DNA of 64,000 nt from VFKU01 sp038916785 (GTDB lineage Bacteria; Hydrogenedentota; Hydrogenedentia; Hydrogenedentales; GCA-2746185), in assembly GCA_038916785.1 (NCBI GenBank), contig JBCLBO010000009.1, positions 4,298 through 68,297 of the forward strand, written 5' to 3'. The notes under the pieces were generated by a model, which did not search any database, was not told the origin of the DNA, and worked only from the letters and a program-made list of their open reading frames with translations. Position numbers and translations under genes: made by a program. Below, piece after piece: positions 1 through 8,553 of this stretch. Positions within the stretch are counted from its first letter, which is position 1. The number at the start of each line of letters is the position of its first letter.

Positions 1-204
1 GGCTGTGAGCGGGATGTAGTTTCCCACCAGGGTCGTCGTAAAGGCCCAACGGACGCCGTCCGGCGTCAGGCCCTGGCGAAGTCCCGGCGCGTTGGAGACA
101 TGCCCAGCGTCGTCGTAGTTGACGAAGTCGAAGGTGCGGGTCTGCCAGAAAACCGCGCAGACCAGGACAACGAGTCCGATCGAAATGAACGCCGCGCGCC
201 GCAT
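1..204 (-). CDS. TMTC/PMT-like TPR membrane protein, N-terminal fragment
   Basis: Only the first 68 codons lie in the window; the gene runs off the left edge. It starts at an ATG at 204 with a hydrophobic segment (residues about 5-17), followed by FDFVNYDDAGHVSNAP and then GLTPDGVRWAFTT. That combination opens the large membrane proteins with about a dozen transmembrane helices and C-terminal tetratricopeptide repeats related to TMTC/PMT glycosyltransferases, common in environmental deltaproteobacteria, PVC bacteria and candidate phyla. The usual role is inferred to be membrane glycosyl transfer, but these bacterial members are mostly uncharacterised. The TPR part cannot be seen. Confidence 0.7.
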   Translation of the reverse strand, partial: MRRAAFISIGLVVLVCAVFWQTRTFDFVNYDDAGHVSNAPGLRQGLTPDGVRWAFTTTLVGNYIPLTA

Positions 205-370
205 CGCCCCATCCTAACAGCCCGCGGATTGCCGCGCGTAGTCGGCGCGGCCCGGCCGCGCCGGTGTGTTAAACTTCAGGCGTGGAACAGGTGGTTCGCA
301 AATCCAAAGGAAAAACCGGCATCGGTTTGTGCGCGATCATACACGTCGAAGGTTCCTGGCCTACCGGCGG

Positions 371-402
371 GGAGATTCTTCGCTCCGCTCAGAATGACAA
401 AA
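371..402. repeat. Short dispersed repeat (ILSGAKNL type)
   Basis: Contains TTCTTCGCTCCGCTCAGAAT followed by GACA. Read on the minus strand it gives VILSGAKNL, a conceptual peptide often seen in spurious ORFs of environmental genomes because this DNA word is a widespread intergenic repeat (recalled, not searched). A related ACTCAGAATGAC occurs again at 659-670, at the end of the composite repeat. Confidence 0.45.
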
Positions 403-475
403 GAGGGGATATTCCGGTGCGGGGAATTGCGCACGTGTCTGCTAAGAAAACAATTCGGCTCACGCGGAGGAAATG

Positions 476-671
476 AGGCGCGGAGGGGTTTGGTGGCACG
501 GGCTTCCAGCCCGTGCGGGGCGCGCGCGACTCGGGGGATATGACGACCTGTACTCGGCAGGAAACGAGGATTTCGGCTCATTCTTCATCGGCCGGAGACC
601 GATGCTACACAAGGTCGGCGTTATTCTTTCTGCAGACTCCGGCCAAAGGCCGGTGGGAACTCAGAATGACG
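476..671 (+). repeat. Composite hairpin repeat, copy 1
   Basis: First of three copies of a roughly 200-bp element. It contains hairpin 1 at 496-516 (arms GCACGGGCT and AGCCCGTGC, loop TCC), the word CGGCTCATTCTTCATCGGCC leading into hairpin 2 at 586-604, the trailer GATGCTAC, and hairpin 3 at 639-653 (CCGGCC, AAA, GGCCGG). The other copies are near 21053-21245 and 37465-37600. All three have the same orientation and lie upstream of plus-strand genes. Confidence 0.75.
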
Positions 672-794
672 AGTTGAACAAAATCTTCCGCAAGAATGAA
701 ACAAGAATGAAAAGTGTCTCAGGAATGTGAAAGGCTATTTAGCGGAGCAGCTGCTTCACGCGACTGGACCAAGGCCGATCGCACGGACTCTCAA

Positions 795-2375
795 ATGAGC
801 CGCTTTGTTCTCATCGGCCTCGACGGCGCGGACCCTGCGCTGGTCGAGGAGGGCATCGCCGCGGGCCGCCTGCCGCATCTCGCGCGGATGGCGGCGCGTG
901 GCGCGCTGCTGCCCTGCCGCAGCACGACGCCCTGCGCGACTTTTCCCGCATGGACGACCTGCGTGACCGGCGTGAACCCCGGCAAACACGGCATCCTCGA
1001 TTTCACCTGCATGACGCCGGGCGCCTACGCGTTGCAATTCGTCAACGCCACCTGGCGGCGCGCGCCCGCCCTGTGGAACATACTCTCCGCCGCCGGCAAA
1101 CGCGTCTGCGTGCTCGGCGTCCCCGCGACGTATCCGCCCGAGCCGGTCAACGGCGTCATGGTGTCCGGCTTCGACTCCCCCGTGTGCACCGCCGTCGATC
1201 GCTCCTTCGTTCGTCCCGCCTCCGAGTTCGAGACGGTCAAGGACTGGCGCTTCGCGGATTTCCAGGAGACCGGCATCGGCCCCGGCTGGCACGCGATGGC
1301 GCTGGATCGCCTACTGCGCGGCATCGCGGCGAAGGAACGCATCGCGATCGAGTTACTTCGCCGCGAGCCGTGGGATTTTTTTATGTGCGTGTTCGGCGAG
1401 AGCGACACCGTCGCGCACCACTTCTGGCTCTTTCACGATCCCAAGTCGCCGCGACACCGGCCCGGTTTCGAGTCCGCCATCCGCGATGTGTACTCGCGGC
1501 TGGACGCCGCCGCCGGCGCGATCATCGAGGCCGCCGGGCCCGATACGACGATCGGCATCGTCTCCGATCACGGCTTCGGCGGCGCGGGCACGGGCGTTGT
1601 ACATCTGAATAACTGGCTCGCCGAGCGCGGCCACCTCGCCTTCGCGCCCGAGCGCGGCGGCCTGCTCAAGCGCGCGGCGATGGCGTTCGCGCCGGACGCG
1701 TGGCGCGGCGCGCTATTCCGTCGATTCAATGCGCTGGCGGCCCGCGCCGAAGGCGCGTCTCGATTCGCGGGGATCGATTGGCCGAATACCCGCGCGTGGT
1801 CCGAGGAGTTGAACTATTTTCCGTCGGTCCGCATCAACCTGCGCGGCCGCGAACCGCAAGGCCAGGTCGCTCCGGACGATTACGCTTCGTTCCGCCGCGA
1901 CCTGTGCGCGGAACTCGAATCGTGGGACGTCATCGCGCATGCGTGGCCGCGTGAGGCCTTGTTCGACGGCCCCTGCGCCGGCCGCTCGCCGGACATCGTG
2001 CTCGAACTCGCGCTCGAGGACGGATACAGTCCCTGCTGCCTGCGCGCGCGCGGCGGACCGGCATTTCGCCGCCTACGCCCGGACGAGTATCTCGGCGGCA
2101 AGGAGCGCGGCATGACGGGAAACCACCGCCCGATCGGCCTCTTCGGGCTCTCCGAGCCCACCGCCGCGCGCGAGTGCTCGCTGCTCGATGTCGCGCCCAC
2201 CGTGCTCGCGGCCTTGGGCGTGAGCGGCCCTCCGATGGAAGGCCGCGCGCTGATCGGCGGCGGCGAGCGGGCCCATCAACCTGCCGTCGCTTTCGCCGCC
2301 TCCGAGCATGTCTACTCCGCTGCCGAATCCGCCGCGATCGAAGAGCGGCTGCGCCACCTGGGTTACTTTGAGTAG
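795..2375 (+). CDS. Type I phosphodiesterase/nucleotide pyrophosphatase family protein
   Basis: A 526-residue alkaline-phosphatase-superfamily hydrolase. The start is placed at the ATG at 795 (MSRFVLIGLDGADPAL) because the first metal-binding motif, GLDGAD, begins a few residues later; an upstream in-frame ATG at 714 would add 27 residues without family features. Visible motifs are the likely Thr nucleophile region (TTPCATFPAWTT), GESDTVAHHFW and the metal-binding SDHGFGG. Proteins of this family hydrolyse phosphodiester or phosphonate bonds; the substrate cannot be inferred. The stop overlaps the proposed start of the following glycosyltransferase, suggesting co-translation. Confidence 0.85.
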   Translation: MSRFVLIGLDGADPALVEEGIAAGRLPHLARMAARGALLPCRSTTPCATFPAWTTCVTGVNPGKHGILDFTCMTPGAYALQFVNATWRRAPALWNILSAAGKRVCVLGVPATYPPEPVNGVMVSGFDSPVCTAVDRSFVRPASEFETVKDWRFADFQETGIGPGWHAMALDRLLRGIAAKERIAIELLRREPWDFFMCVFGESDTVAHHFWLFHDPKSPRHRPGFESAIRDVYSRLDAAAGAIIEAAGPDTTIGIVSDHGFGGAGTGVVHLNNWLAERGHLAFAPERGGLLKRAAMAFAPDAWRGALFRRFNALAARAEGASRFAGIDWPNTRAWSEELNYFPSVRINLRGREPQGQVAPDDYASFRRDLCAELESWDVIAHAWPREALFDGPCAGRSPDIVLELALEDGYSPCCLRARGGPAFRRLRPDEYLGGKERGMTGNHRPIGLFGLSEPTAARECSLLDVAPTVLAALGVSGPPMEGRALIGGGERAHQPAVAFAASEHVYSAAESAAIEERLRHLGYFE

Positions 2376-3498
2376 GCCGCTGAACATCGCCGTCGTCGGC
2401 GCGTGCGCCTACCCCGTGCCGCAGGGCTCGCAGGTGTACCTGCGCAACACCGCGCTGGCCCTGCGCGACGCCGGACACTCGGTCCGCCTGGTCACCTACG
2501 GCTACGGCGTGGGCGAGGACCTCTCGGGCCTGCCGCTGCACCGCGCGGCGAACGTCCCCGGCGCGCGCCGGACCGGCTCTGGGCCCACACTCGCCAAGCC
2601 GCTGCAGGACGCGCTGCTCGTGCGCACGCTCCGGCAAGTGGTCCGCGATCATCGCGTGGACATCGTCGACGCGCACAATTACGAGGCCCTCGCCGTCGCG
2701 CTCGTCGCCGGCACGCGGCCCATCGTCTATCACGCGCACAACGCGCTCGCGGACGAACTTCCGCACTATTTCCCCAATCGCGCAAACGCCGCCGCGCTCG
2801 GCCGCGCCTTCGACAGGACTCTCCCGCGCCGCGCCGATCTGGTGATCGCGCCGCACGAAGAACTCGGCGCGTATCTCCTGGGTGCCGGCTGTGCGGCGGA
2901 CCGCATCCGCACCGTGCCCCCGCCGATCGATCTCGATTCATTCGTGGTCTCGCCGCAGAAACCGGGCATTCCCGCGCTGCTCTACGCTGGAAATCTCGAC
3001 CCTTACCAGAACCTCGATCTGCTTGGCCCGGTGATGCACCGCGTGCGCGCGGCGGTCCCCGAGGCCGAGCTCGTCATCGCCACGGGTGCGACCCGCTCGG
3101 CCGCGCTGCTGCGCGCGGCGGAGTTCGGCCGCGTCGTGCGCGAGGACTCGCTTAACGCCGCGCTGCGCGATCTCCAGTGCGGCGCGATTTTCGTCTGTCC
3201 GCGGATCTCGTGGTCGGGCTATCCCATGAAGCTGCTCAATGCGATGGCCGCGGGCCTGCCGATCGTGTGCTCGGAGAGCGCCGGCCATCCCTTCACCGGC
3301 GAGCACGACGCGCTGCTGGTCGCCGACAACGACGCGGAGGCCTTCGCGCAAGCAGTCCTGCGTCTCCTGCGCGACGCCGGACTCCGCGCGCGCCTCGGCG
3401 CCGCCGCGCGCCACACCGCCGAGCGCCGCCACTCCTTCGCGGCCGTCCGCGTGCAACTGGACGCGCTATTTCGTGCGCTGCTCCCGGCCAAGTGCTAG
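2368..3498 (+). CDS. Glycosyltransferase family 4 (GT-B fold)
   Basis: About 376 residues with a typical GT-B layout: an N-terminal Rossmann-like half beginning LNIAVVGACAYPVPQGSQVY and a C-terminal nucleotide-sugar half with LLYAGNLDPYQNLDLL and SWSGYPMKLLNAMAAGLPIV, which matches the GT4 donor-binding region. The frame is open upstream to an ATG at 2308, but that part lies inside the preceding gene. A TTG at 2368, overlapping the upstream stop at 2373-2375, is the more likely start and implies translational coupling; a CTG at 2380 is also possible. Probably adds a sugar to a surface glycan or glycolipid. The partner phosphodiesterase may act on the same product, but that is speculation. Confidence 0.8.
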   Translation: MSRPLNIAVVGACAYPVPQGSQVYLRNTALALRDAGHSVRLVTYGYGVGEDLSGLPLHRAANVPGARRTGSGPTLAKPLQDALLVRTLRQVVRDHRVDIVDAHNYEALAVALVAGTRPIVYHAHNALADELPHYFPNRANAAALGRAFDRTLPRRADLVIAPHEELGAYLLGAGCAADRIRTVPPPIDLDSFVVSPQKPGIPALLYAGNLDPYQNLDLLGPVMHRVRAAVPEAELVIATGATRSAALLRAAEFGRVVREDSLNAALRDLQCGAIFVCPRISWSGYPMKLLNAMAAGLPIVCSESAGHPFTGEHDALLVADNDAEAFAQAVLRLLRDAGLRARLGAAARHTAERRHSFAAVRVQLDALFRALLPAKC

Positions 3499-4011
3499 TG
3501 CAAATCAACCACAGATGGATACTGAAGAATACTGACCACGGAAAGGAATGAGGGAGCATTGACCCTCCATCGTAGCAGTCATTTCCGAAAACGCGCTAGA
3601 GCATTTGTCGAAAGACTGTAGCCACGCTGGCGCAACTCGAAGAGTTGCCAGAGAGTAGCCGGGGGTCGAGCGCAGCGACACCCCCGGACCTCTGGATCCA
3701 GTACTACCGACCCTGGAGGGGTCGCAGAAAAAGCATAAGGCTTCTGGCACCCCTTCCAGGGTGCTTCGGTTTTTTTCGCTACCCGGTGGTCGCCGCGCTG
3801 CGGCGACCACCGGCTACTTTCTGCCAAGCCTTCGGCTTGGATGGGCCGGGAAGTACCGCGCAGCTCCGGGGGCGGAAATGGCGGCCCAAGCGGCCACGAC
3901 TTAACTTAAAACGCTCTAGTCCTACGTTCGATCCACGGCGACGGGCGCGGCTCGATTCCTGGGAGTGTCGCAATGGCGCTGCACGTAGACCTGTGCTTCG
4001 CGCTCCCGCCC
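3499..4011. other. Intergenic hairpin island
   Basis: 513 bp between converging genes with no credible coding sequence. Between 3633 and 3840 it contains five successive stem-loops (see the repeat entry). The left part, 3505-3545, carries the low-complexity word ACCACAGATGGATACTGAAG, resembling words at 58688 and 62281. CTAGAGCATTTG at 3594-3605 and AAAACGCTCTAG near 3908 form an approximate inverted repeat bounding the island. Confidence 0.6.
3633..3840. repeat. Five consecutive stem-loops
   Basis: Stem-loops in order: 3633-3647 (CAACTC, GAA, GAGTTG); about 3661-3686 (GGGGGT ... ACACCCCC); 3710-3762 (ACCCTGGAGGGGT against ACCCCTTCCAGGGT, one bulge); 3783-3813 (14-bp perfect stem CCGGTGGTCGCCGC, loop GCT); 3824-3840 (CCAAGCC, TTC, GGCTTGG). 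The fourth is strong enough to act as a terminator structure for either flanking gene, although no clean T-run follows. Confidence 0.75.
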
Positions 4012-4824
4012 TTACAACCCCGCGCTCATCATGCTCTGCTCGATGCGCTGATCCATATCGAGCGCAGGGCTCGCGGTCGACGGGGTGCCGACGATCTTCG
4101 CGGGCACGCCGGCCACGGTGGTGTGCGGCGGCACGTCTTCGAGTACGACCGCGCCGGCGGCGACCTTCGCGCCTTCGCCGATTTCGACGTTGCCGAGAAT
4201 CTTCGCGCCAGCCGCGATGAGCACGCCGCGCCGGACTTTGGGATGGCGATCGCCGGTCTTCTTGCCTGAGCCGCCGAGCGTCACCTCGTGCAGCATCGAC
4301 ACGTTGTCTTCGACCACGGCGGTCTCGCCGATGACGACGCCGGTCGCGTGGTCGATGAGGATGCCGTGTCCGATCTTCGCCGCGGGATGGATGTCCACGG
4401 CGAAGACTTCCGAGATGCGGCTTTGCAGGTATTTCGCCAGCGACCGCCGGCCCTGCATCCAATAATAATGCGCCGCGCGATACGCCTGCAGCGCGTGGTA
4501 GCCCTTGTAATACAGCAAAATATTCGCAAAGCCGTCGCAGGCCGGGTCGCGGTCGCACACCGCCGCGATGTCTTCGCGGATCGCCCGCGCGATGTTCGGG
4601 TCCTTCGCGTAGGCCTCGTCGATCAGATCGCGCAGCGTCGCCGCCGTCAGCATCGGACTCTCCAGCTTGTGCGCCAGCAGAAAGCTCAACGACGACTCGA
4701 ACTTTTTGTGGTTGATCACGGTCGCATACAGAAAGCTCGCCAGCACCGGCTCCTTCTGCGCGTCCTTCTCCGCCCGCGCGCGGATATCGTCCCAGATTTC
4801 ATCCTTCGTGTCTTGCGGCGTCAT
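4012..4824 (-). CDS. cysE: Serine O-acetyltransferase
   Basis: 270 residues, close to the 273 of E. coli CysE. It acetylates L-serine with acetyl-CoA to O-acetylserine, the first step of cysteine synthesis. The N-terminal helical domain (DEIWDDIRARAEKDAQKEP, ASFLYATVINH) is followed by a left-handed beta-helix of hexapeptide repeats (AAKIGHGILIDHATGVVIGE, VSMLHEVTLGGSGK, GDRHPKVRRGVLIAAGAK) with the active-site Asp/His region conserved. The start is taken at the ATG at 4824 (MTPQDTKDEIW), which matches the family; the longer open frame has an arginine-rich, unsupported extension. No cysK is adjacent. Confidence 0.93.
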   Translation of the reverse strand: MTPQDTKDEIWDDIRARAEKDAQKEPVLASFLYATVINHKKFESSLSFLLAHKLESPMLTAATLRDLIDEAYAKDPNIARAIREDIAAVCDRDPACDGFANILLYYKGYHALQAYRAAHYYWMQGRRSLAKYLQSRISEVFAVDIHPAAKIGHGILIDHATGVVIGETAVVEDNVSMLHEVTLGGSGKKTGDRHPKVRRGVLIAAGAKILGNVEIGEGAKVAAGAVVLEDVPPHTTVAGVPAKIVGTPSTASPALDMDQRIEQSMMSAGL

Positions 4825-4962
4825 GGGGCTCTCCAACAAAAAACCGCGCCGCCCGCGGCGGCCGTGCGCTTCAACGAGTAGCGTACACTCCCGCGCCAAG
4901 CGGCGCAACGATTCAACGAATAGGGACTCGGCGTCCGTGCGATTGTCGCGCGGGAGGACGCC

Positions 4963-5097
4963 ATGATCGAGGTCAACGGCTTCTCCAAATCCTATGGCCG
5001 TTTTCTCGCAGCCGATCAGCTCAGCAATCGCGTCTCGCCAGCGGAATGGGGACGCCCCGTTCCACTACATGGCGTTGTTGCTGCCGGAAAAACCTGA
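4963..5097 (+). pseudogene. Truncated ABC transporter ATP-binding protein (GldA-like N-terminus)
   Basis: An ATG preceded by GGGAGG opens 44 codons beginning MIEVNGFSKSYGRFLAADQL, the standard start of ABC ATPases of the GldA/CcmA type. The sequence then degrades through the A-loop-to-Walker-A region and ends at HGVVAAGKT immediately followed by TGA at 5095. The letters still fit GxxxxGK[ST], but everything after Walker A (Q-loop, signature, Walker B) is missing. It is a remnant left by a deletion; the next fragment starts in another frame within a few bases. Confidence 0.7.
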
Positions 5098-5396
5098 TCT
5101 ACTTTGCGATCGACGACGCGATCTTTCTGAACACCCCCACGCCCGTGCGCGAGGGGATGTCCGCCGATCCCGCCCCGGTTGGCCACGAAATGATCAGCAT
5201 GGCGGCCAAGGACTTGGTGTTGCCGGTCGTGGGCGGCATCGCGGCAGGGGCGTACTATGCCGTGCGCGTGTCAACAGAGAATCCGGCGCTGGCCTGGATC
5301 ACGACGTGGCTCGTTTTCCTGCCTTTCGCCGCCGGGTCCACATTCTTCGCGGGCGTCGCGTTCCGAAATCCGGATCTCGACCGCGATCCACTCTAA
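5046..5396 (+). pseudogene. C-terminal fragment of a membrane protein
   Basis: An open frame of 116 codons whose first dozen residues look like out-of-frame read-through. From about 5086 it reads like protein: NLIYFAIDDAIFLNTPTPV, then two hydrophobic stretches (LVLPVVGGIAAGAYYAV and WITTWLVFLPFAAGSTFF) and a short polar tail ending at TAA 5394. It joins the truncated ABC ATPase almost exactly at the Walker A codons, in a different frame. Likely the 3' end of a downstream gene of the same lost transporter locus, but I do not recognise the family. It may still be translated. Confidence 0.4.
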
Positions 5397-5470
5397 CGCG
5401 CGGCGACTCCCTACGGCCACCGGGCCCGGAACTACCTGAGTCCGTCAGCATCGACGGTGGTTGAATCGCG

Positions 5471-6650
5471 TCAATCCGCCGCCGGTTTCGGCTCCGAGTG
5501 AAGGCCGCCTTCGAGATGGATATCTCCGCCCAATTGTTCGTTGGACAGGGTGACCGACAGCATGCCGGTGGCGGCGTCGCGCGTGCCGGCGATTCGGATG
5601 TCGCCGATCTGAGCGGTTGCCACGCGCGCCGTGAAGGCGTCTCCGGTCCAGACGATTTCCAAGACGGGAAATCCTTTGAACTGCCCGTTGACACGAAGCA
5701 GGAGCCGGTCTTCGCCCTGTGCGGGAAGGTACAGCGGCGTCACGATTTGCGTTTTCTCCCGCCGCAGCGCGTAGAGATCCCCCGGCAGTTCTTCCGCCCA
5801 CGCGGCGAGAAATTCGAGACGAATCTCCGCCGAGGTTTTCGGGCGCACGCCGTCGGCGACAACGTAGTCGAGGAAGCCGATCATCATTTCGTCCTTCGTT
5901 TCCTCGCCGAAGGTGACGTTGCGCGTGGGATCGGGATTGACGGGGTTGTCCGCCGAATTGTCGAAATGCGCGACGCATTCGATCGTCGTGCCCTTGGGCA
6001 TGGGCAGCTTGTCCGCGAGCAGGTAATTCGTCTGCCAATTGAAGTCGTAGTTTTCGACCTTGAGCAGCAGTTCGTCCCGGCCGTCGGGATAGTGCGCGGT
6101 GTAGGTAAAATCCTTGCCGCGGTAGTGCATGTGCGGCGCGAAGCCCATGATGAAGGCGTCCTGCGGGAAGGTGTAACGCGCGCGAATCTCGTAGTTGGGG
6201 TCGCCCGCGGGGATTTCCTCTTCGGGCAATGTGATCACAAAATCCGGCTCGCCCAGCTTCCACTCGCCCTCGGGGAAGCTGGGTAGCGCGGGCATGTCCG
6301 CCGGATTGCCGCGCGGTGCGCCCTGATCGATCCAGGCGACGAGCGTGTCCAGTTCGGCCTGCGAGAGGCTGCGGTCGTTCATGAAGGGGGCGGCCGACGC
6401 GGTGGCGTGCCAGGGGGGCATCTTGCGTGCGGCCACATTCTCGCGGATTGCCTTCACCCACGGGCGCACCTCGTCGTAAGTCAGCAGAGACATCGGGGCC
6501 ATTTGGCCCGCCCGGTGGCACTGCGCGCAATTGGCATGAAGGATCGGCGCGACGTCTTTGGCGTAGCTCGGCTTGGTCGGCTCGGCCGCGGCGTTGGCCG
6601 CGATGACGGCCGCCAGGCCGGCGATCGTGCGCGCGTAGTGTAAAAACTAT
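5471..6650 (-). CDS. Heme-c protein with half a copper monooxygenase site; start codon disrupted
   Basis: Paralogue of the proteins at 10135 and 34875. The first in-frame ATG is at 6502 (MAPMSLL), but the frame is coding further upstream: a hydrophobic leader (GLAAVIAANAAAE), then SYAKDVAPILHANCAQCHRA with a CxxCH heme-c site. No ATG, GTG or TTG opens that part. At 6650-6647 the minus strand reads ATAG, eight bases after GAGGAGG; removing one A gives ATG TTT TTA CAC and a normal signal peptide. So the start is either mutated by one insertion or mis-sequenced. Compared with its paralogues, about 137 residues carrying the first copper site (HH and HYH ligands) are missing, while the second site (APHMHYRG, and Met in KDEMMIGF) remains. 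A C-terminal domain of about 130 residues of unknown type is extra. Confidence 0.8.
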
Positions 6651-6812
6651 GGACGATTCCTCCTCGAAATGGGTTCGATTTGCCGCGGAAATGCGATTCC
6701 GCGCGCCACTTGCCGGATTGGACTGCGGTCTGGCGCGAAAGGTTTGATCCGAAATTCCTGGTGTAATGTCCTGTGAATAACTTGGCAAAGTCGCTTGAGA
6801 GCGGTCTTCCGG

Positions 6813-6871
6813 GATCGTAGTCCTTACGCTCCGCGTGAGGCGCCATCGCGGGGAGCGTGAGGGCTACGATC
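6813..6871. repeat. Hairpin repeat overlapping a gene end
   Basis: Outer arms GATCGTAG (6813-6820) and CTACGATC (6864-6871) enclose inner arms ACGCTCC (6826-6832) and GGAGCGT (6852-6858). A T-run follows on the plus strand at 6874-6880. The last 15 codons and the stop of the HDOD gene lie inside this element. Confidence 0.7.
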
Positions 6872-8359
6872 GGTTTTTTTCGGCCGCCCTGGCGGGCGCG
6901 CGGGGTCCCAGGGGAATTCCACGCGGGGCAGGCGGGCCACGAGGTCGTAGGCCGTTTCGGCGGCGCGCGCGTCCATACCGGCCAGTTCGAGCAGCGGCGC
7001 GGCCGAAGTCAGCGCGTCCTGCTTCGAGCGGCCGGTCAATTGATCGTCGCGGGTCCACGCTTCGGCCAGCGCGACGAGCGCCGCCTCGGCCTGGAACTCG
7101 GGCGCCTGCGCGGGGTGGTGGTGATGGCGAATGGCGAGCGCGAGGGCGTTGGGCAGGCCCCAGTGCACGGCCAGTTCGTAGCCGGCCTCCGGATGCGCGA
7201 GCCCGACAATTTGGTGTTCTGCGGCGACGAGTTCCTCGCCGCTGAGCTTTGCTGGGACCTTCGCGTAGAGGTCCGGCGCGACCTCGAGCAGCGCGATGCG
7301 TCCGATGTCGTGCAGCAGGCCGGCGGTGAAGGCGCCGCCTTCCTTGTTCTTGGCGCAACACTTCGCCAGGACGCGCGCCGCGCCCGCGGCGTTCATCGCT
7401 TCTTCCCAGAAGCGGCGGTAGTCGAAGCGCTTCTGCGTGTCGAAGAGGTTGAGCACCGCGGCCGACAGAACGATCGAGTACGTCTCGCGCAGACCGAGCA
7501 GCGCGACCGCGAGTTCGATCGTCTGCACCTGGCTGGCGAAGCCGTAGGCGGGCGAGTTCGCCACGCTCAGCACTTTGATCGCGATCGCGGGGTCCTGCGA
7601 GATCGTCCGCGCGACTTCCTTGGGCGAAATCGTCACGTCGCCGAGCGCTTCTTGCACCCGCGCGACCGTCGCGGGCAGCGCCGGGAGCTTGTTGAGCCGG
7701 CGAAGTTGATCGGAGACTTGTGTCAGCTGGATGCCGGCGCGCGCCTTCGCGGTGGTGACTTCCTGCGGTTCCGTCGCTTGTGCCGCTTCGGGCGGGGCCG
7801 TTGGCGCGCCCTTGGCCGGCGCCTTCGGCGACGCGGCGGATCGGGGATCCACGACCGGCTTGATTCCATTCTGCTGGCCGAATACACCCTCGAAGATCGG
7901 GGCCGCGCCGTCGTAGTAAGTGGCGATCGCCACGCGGATGTCGTCCGCCGCGCACAGGATAGGCTTCACGCGCAGGCCTGTCTTTTCTTCGATCGCGCGG
8001 ATCGTGGCCGAGTCGAGCGGACAGGCCATCGCCAGCGTAAGCAGGCGGCCCATGCGGTCGACGGGGAAAATCTCGTGCTTGACGGCGAGTTCCTTCGGAA
8101 CAAGCTCCACGACGTCCTGCTGCACGTGGTAGCGCCGCAGATCCAGGCTGGCGATGCCGGGCTGGCGCGAGAGAAAATTCACGAAGTCGTCCACTTTGAG
8201 GTGGCCGAGGTGGATCAGCGTCTCGACAATTTTCGTGCCGCGCTCGCGTTGCGCGTCGAGCGCGTCGCGCAGCATCTGCGGCGTGATGAGGCCCGCCTCG
8301 ACCATGAGATCGCCGATGCGCTTCTTCGTCGCGGGCGCCGCCGCGCGTACCTGTCCCAC
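6824..8359 (-). CDS. MshEN-HDOD protein
   Basis: 511 residues from a GTG at 8359, preceded by GAGGGGG at good spacing; an ATG further upstream adds an unlikely Cys-rich leader. The N-terminus has two tandem MshEN (GspE/PilB N-terminal) c-di-GMP-binding motifs, RIGDLMVEAGLITPQ...ALDAQ and KIVETLIHLGHLKVD...FLSRQ. After a Pro/Ala-rich linker comes an HDOD domain (LNKLPALPATVARVQEAL, ISQDPAIAIKVLSVANSPAY, LLHDIGRIALLEV). HDOD proteins are signalling scaffolds; here the MshEN part should couple this to c-di-GMP, which is inference. The C-terminal peptide DRSPHAPRDGASRGA is encoded by an intergenic-type hairpin and is probably not conserved. Confidence 0.85.
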   Translation of the reverse strand: MGQVRAAAPATKKRIGDLMVEAGLITPQMLRDALDAQRERGTKIVETLIHLGHLKVDDFVNFLSRQPGIASLDLRRYHVQQDVVELVPKELAVKHEIFPVDRMGRLLTLAMACPLDSATIRAIEEKTGLRVKPILCAADDIRVAIATYYDGAAPIFEGVFGQQNGIKPVVDPRSAASPKAPAKGAPTAPPEAAQATEPQEVTTAKARAGIQLTQVSDQLRRLNKLPALPATVARVQEALGDVTISPKEVARTISQDPAIAIKVLSVANSPAYGFASQVQTIELAVALLGLRETYSIVLSAAVLNLFDTQKRFDYRRFWEEAMNAAGAARVLAKCCAKNKEGGAFTAGLLHDIGRIALLEVAPDLYAKVPAKLSGEELVAAEHQIVGLAHPEAGYELAVHWGLPNALALAIRHHHHPAQAPEFQAEAALVALAEAWTRDDQLTGRSKQDALTSAAPLLELAGMDARAAETAYDLVARLPRVEFPWDPARPPGRPKKTDRSPHAPRDGASRGA

Positions 8360-8553
8360 CGTGTCCCCCTCGCCCCCGAAAGGTGTGTCGGCCCGTGAAT
8401 AGCAGCCGTTCGCGCATGACTCCGCGTGCATGAAGTGTACGGCTTGGGCGGAAAGACTGTCAAACGGCGGCGCAAATCTGGCGGATGCGCGGGGATTCCG
8501 GCGGGACTATAGATTATTGCGGCCGCGGCCCCACGCCGCCGGGGGGGGATTCC

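Larger units (their letters stand above)
205..794. other. Intergenic stretch with hairpin repeats
   Basis: 590 bp between the divergent membrane-protein gene and the phosphodiesterase gene. It holds a short repeat near 371-402 and the first copy of the composite hairpin element at 476-671, entered separately. Short open frames here change character at the repeats and have no recognisable protein signature, so no gene is called. Confidence 0.7.

Noticed and set aside
3590..3920. The five-hairpin island as an integron attC array
   Set aside because: No integrase gene, no conserved attC core sites (RYYYAAC/GTTRRRY) and no cassette ORFs between the hairpins.
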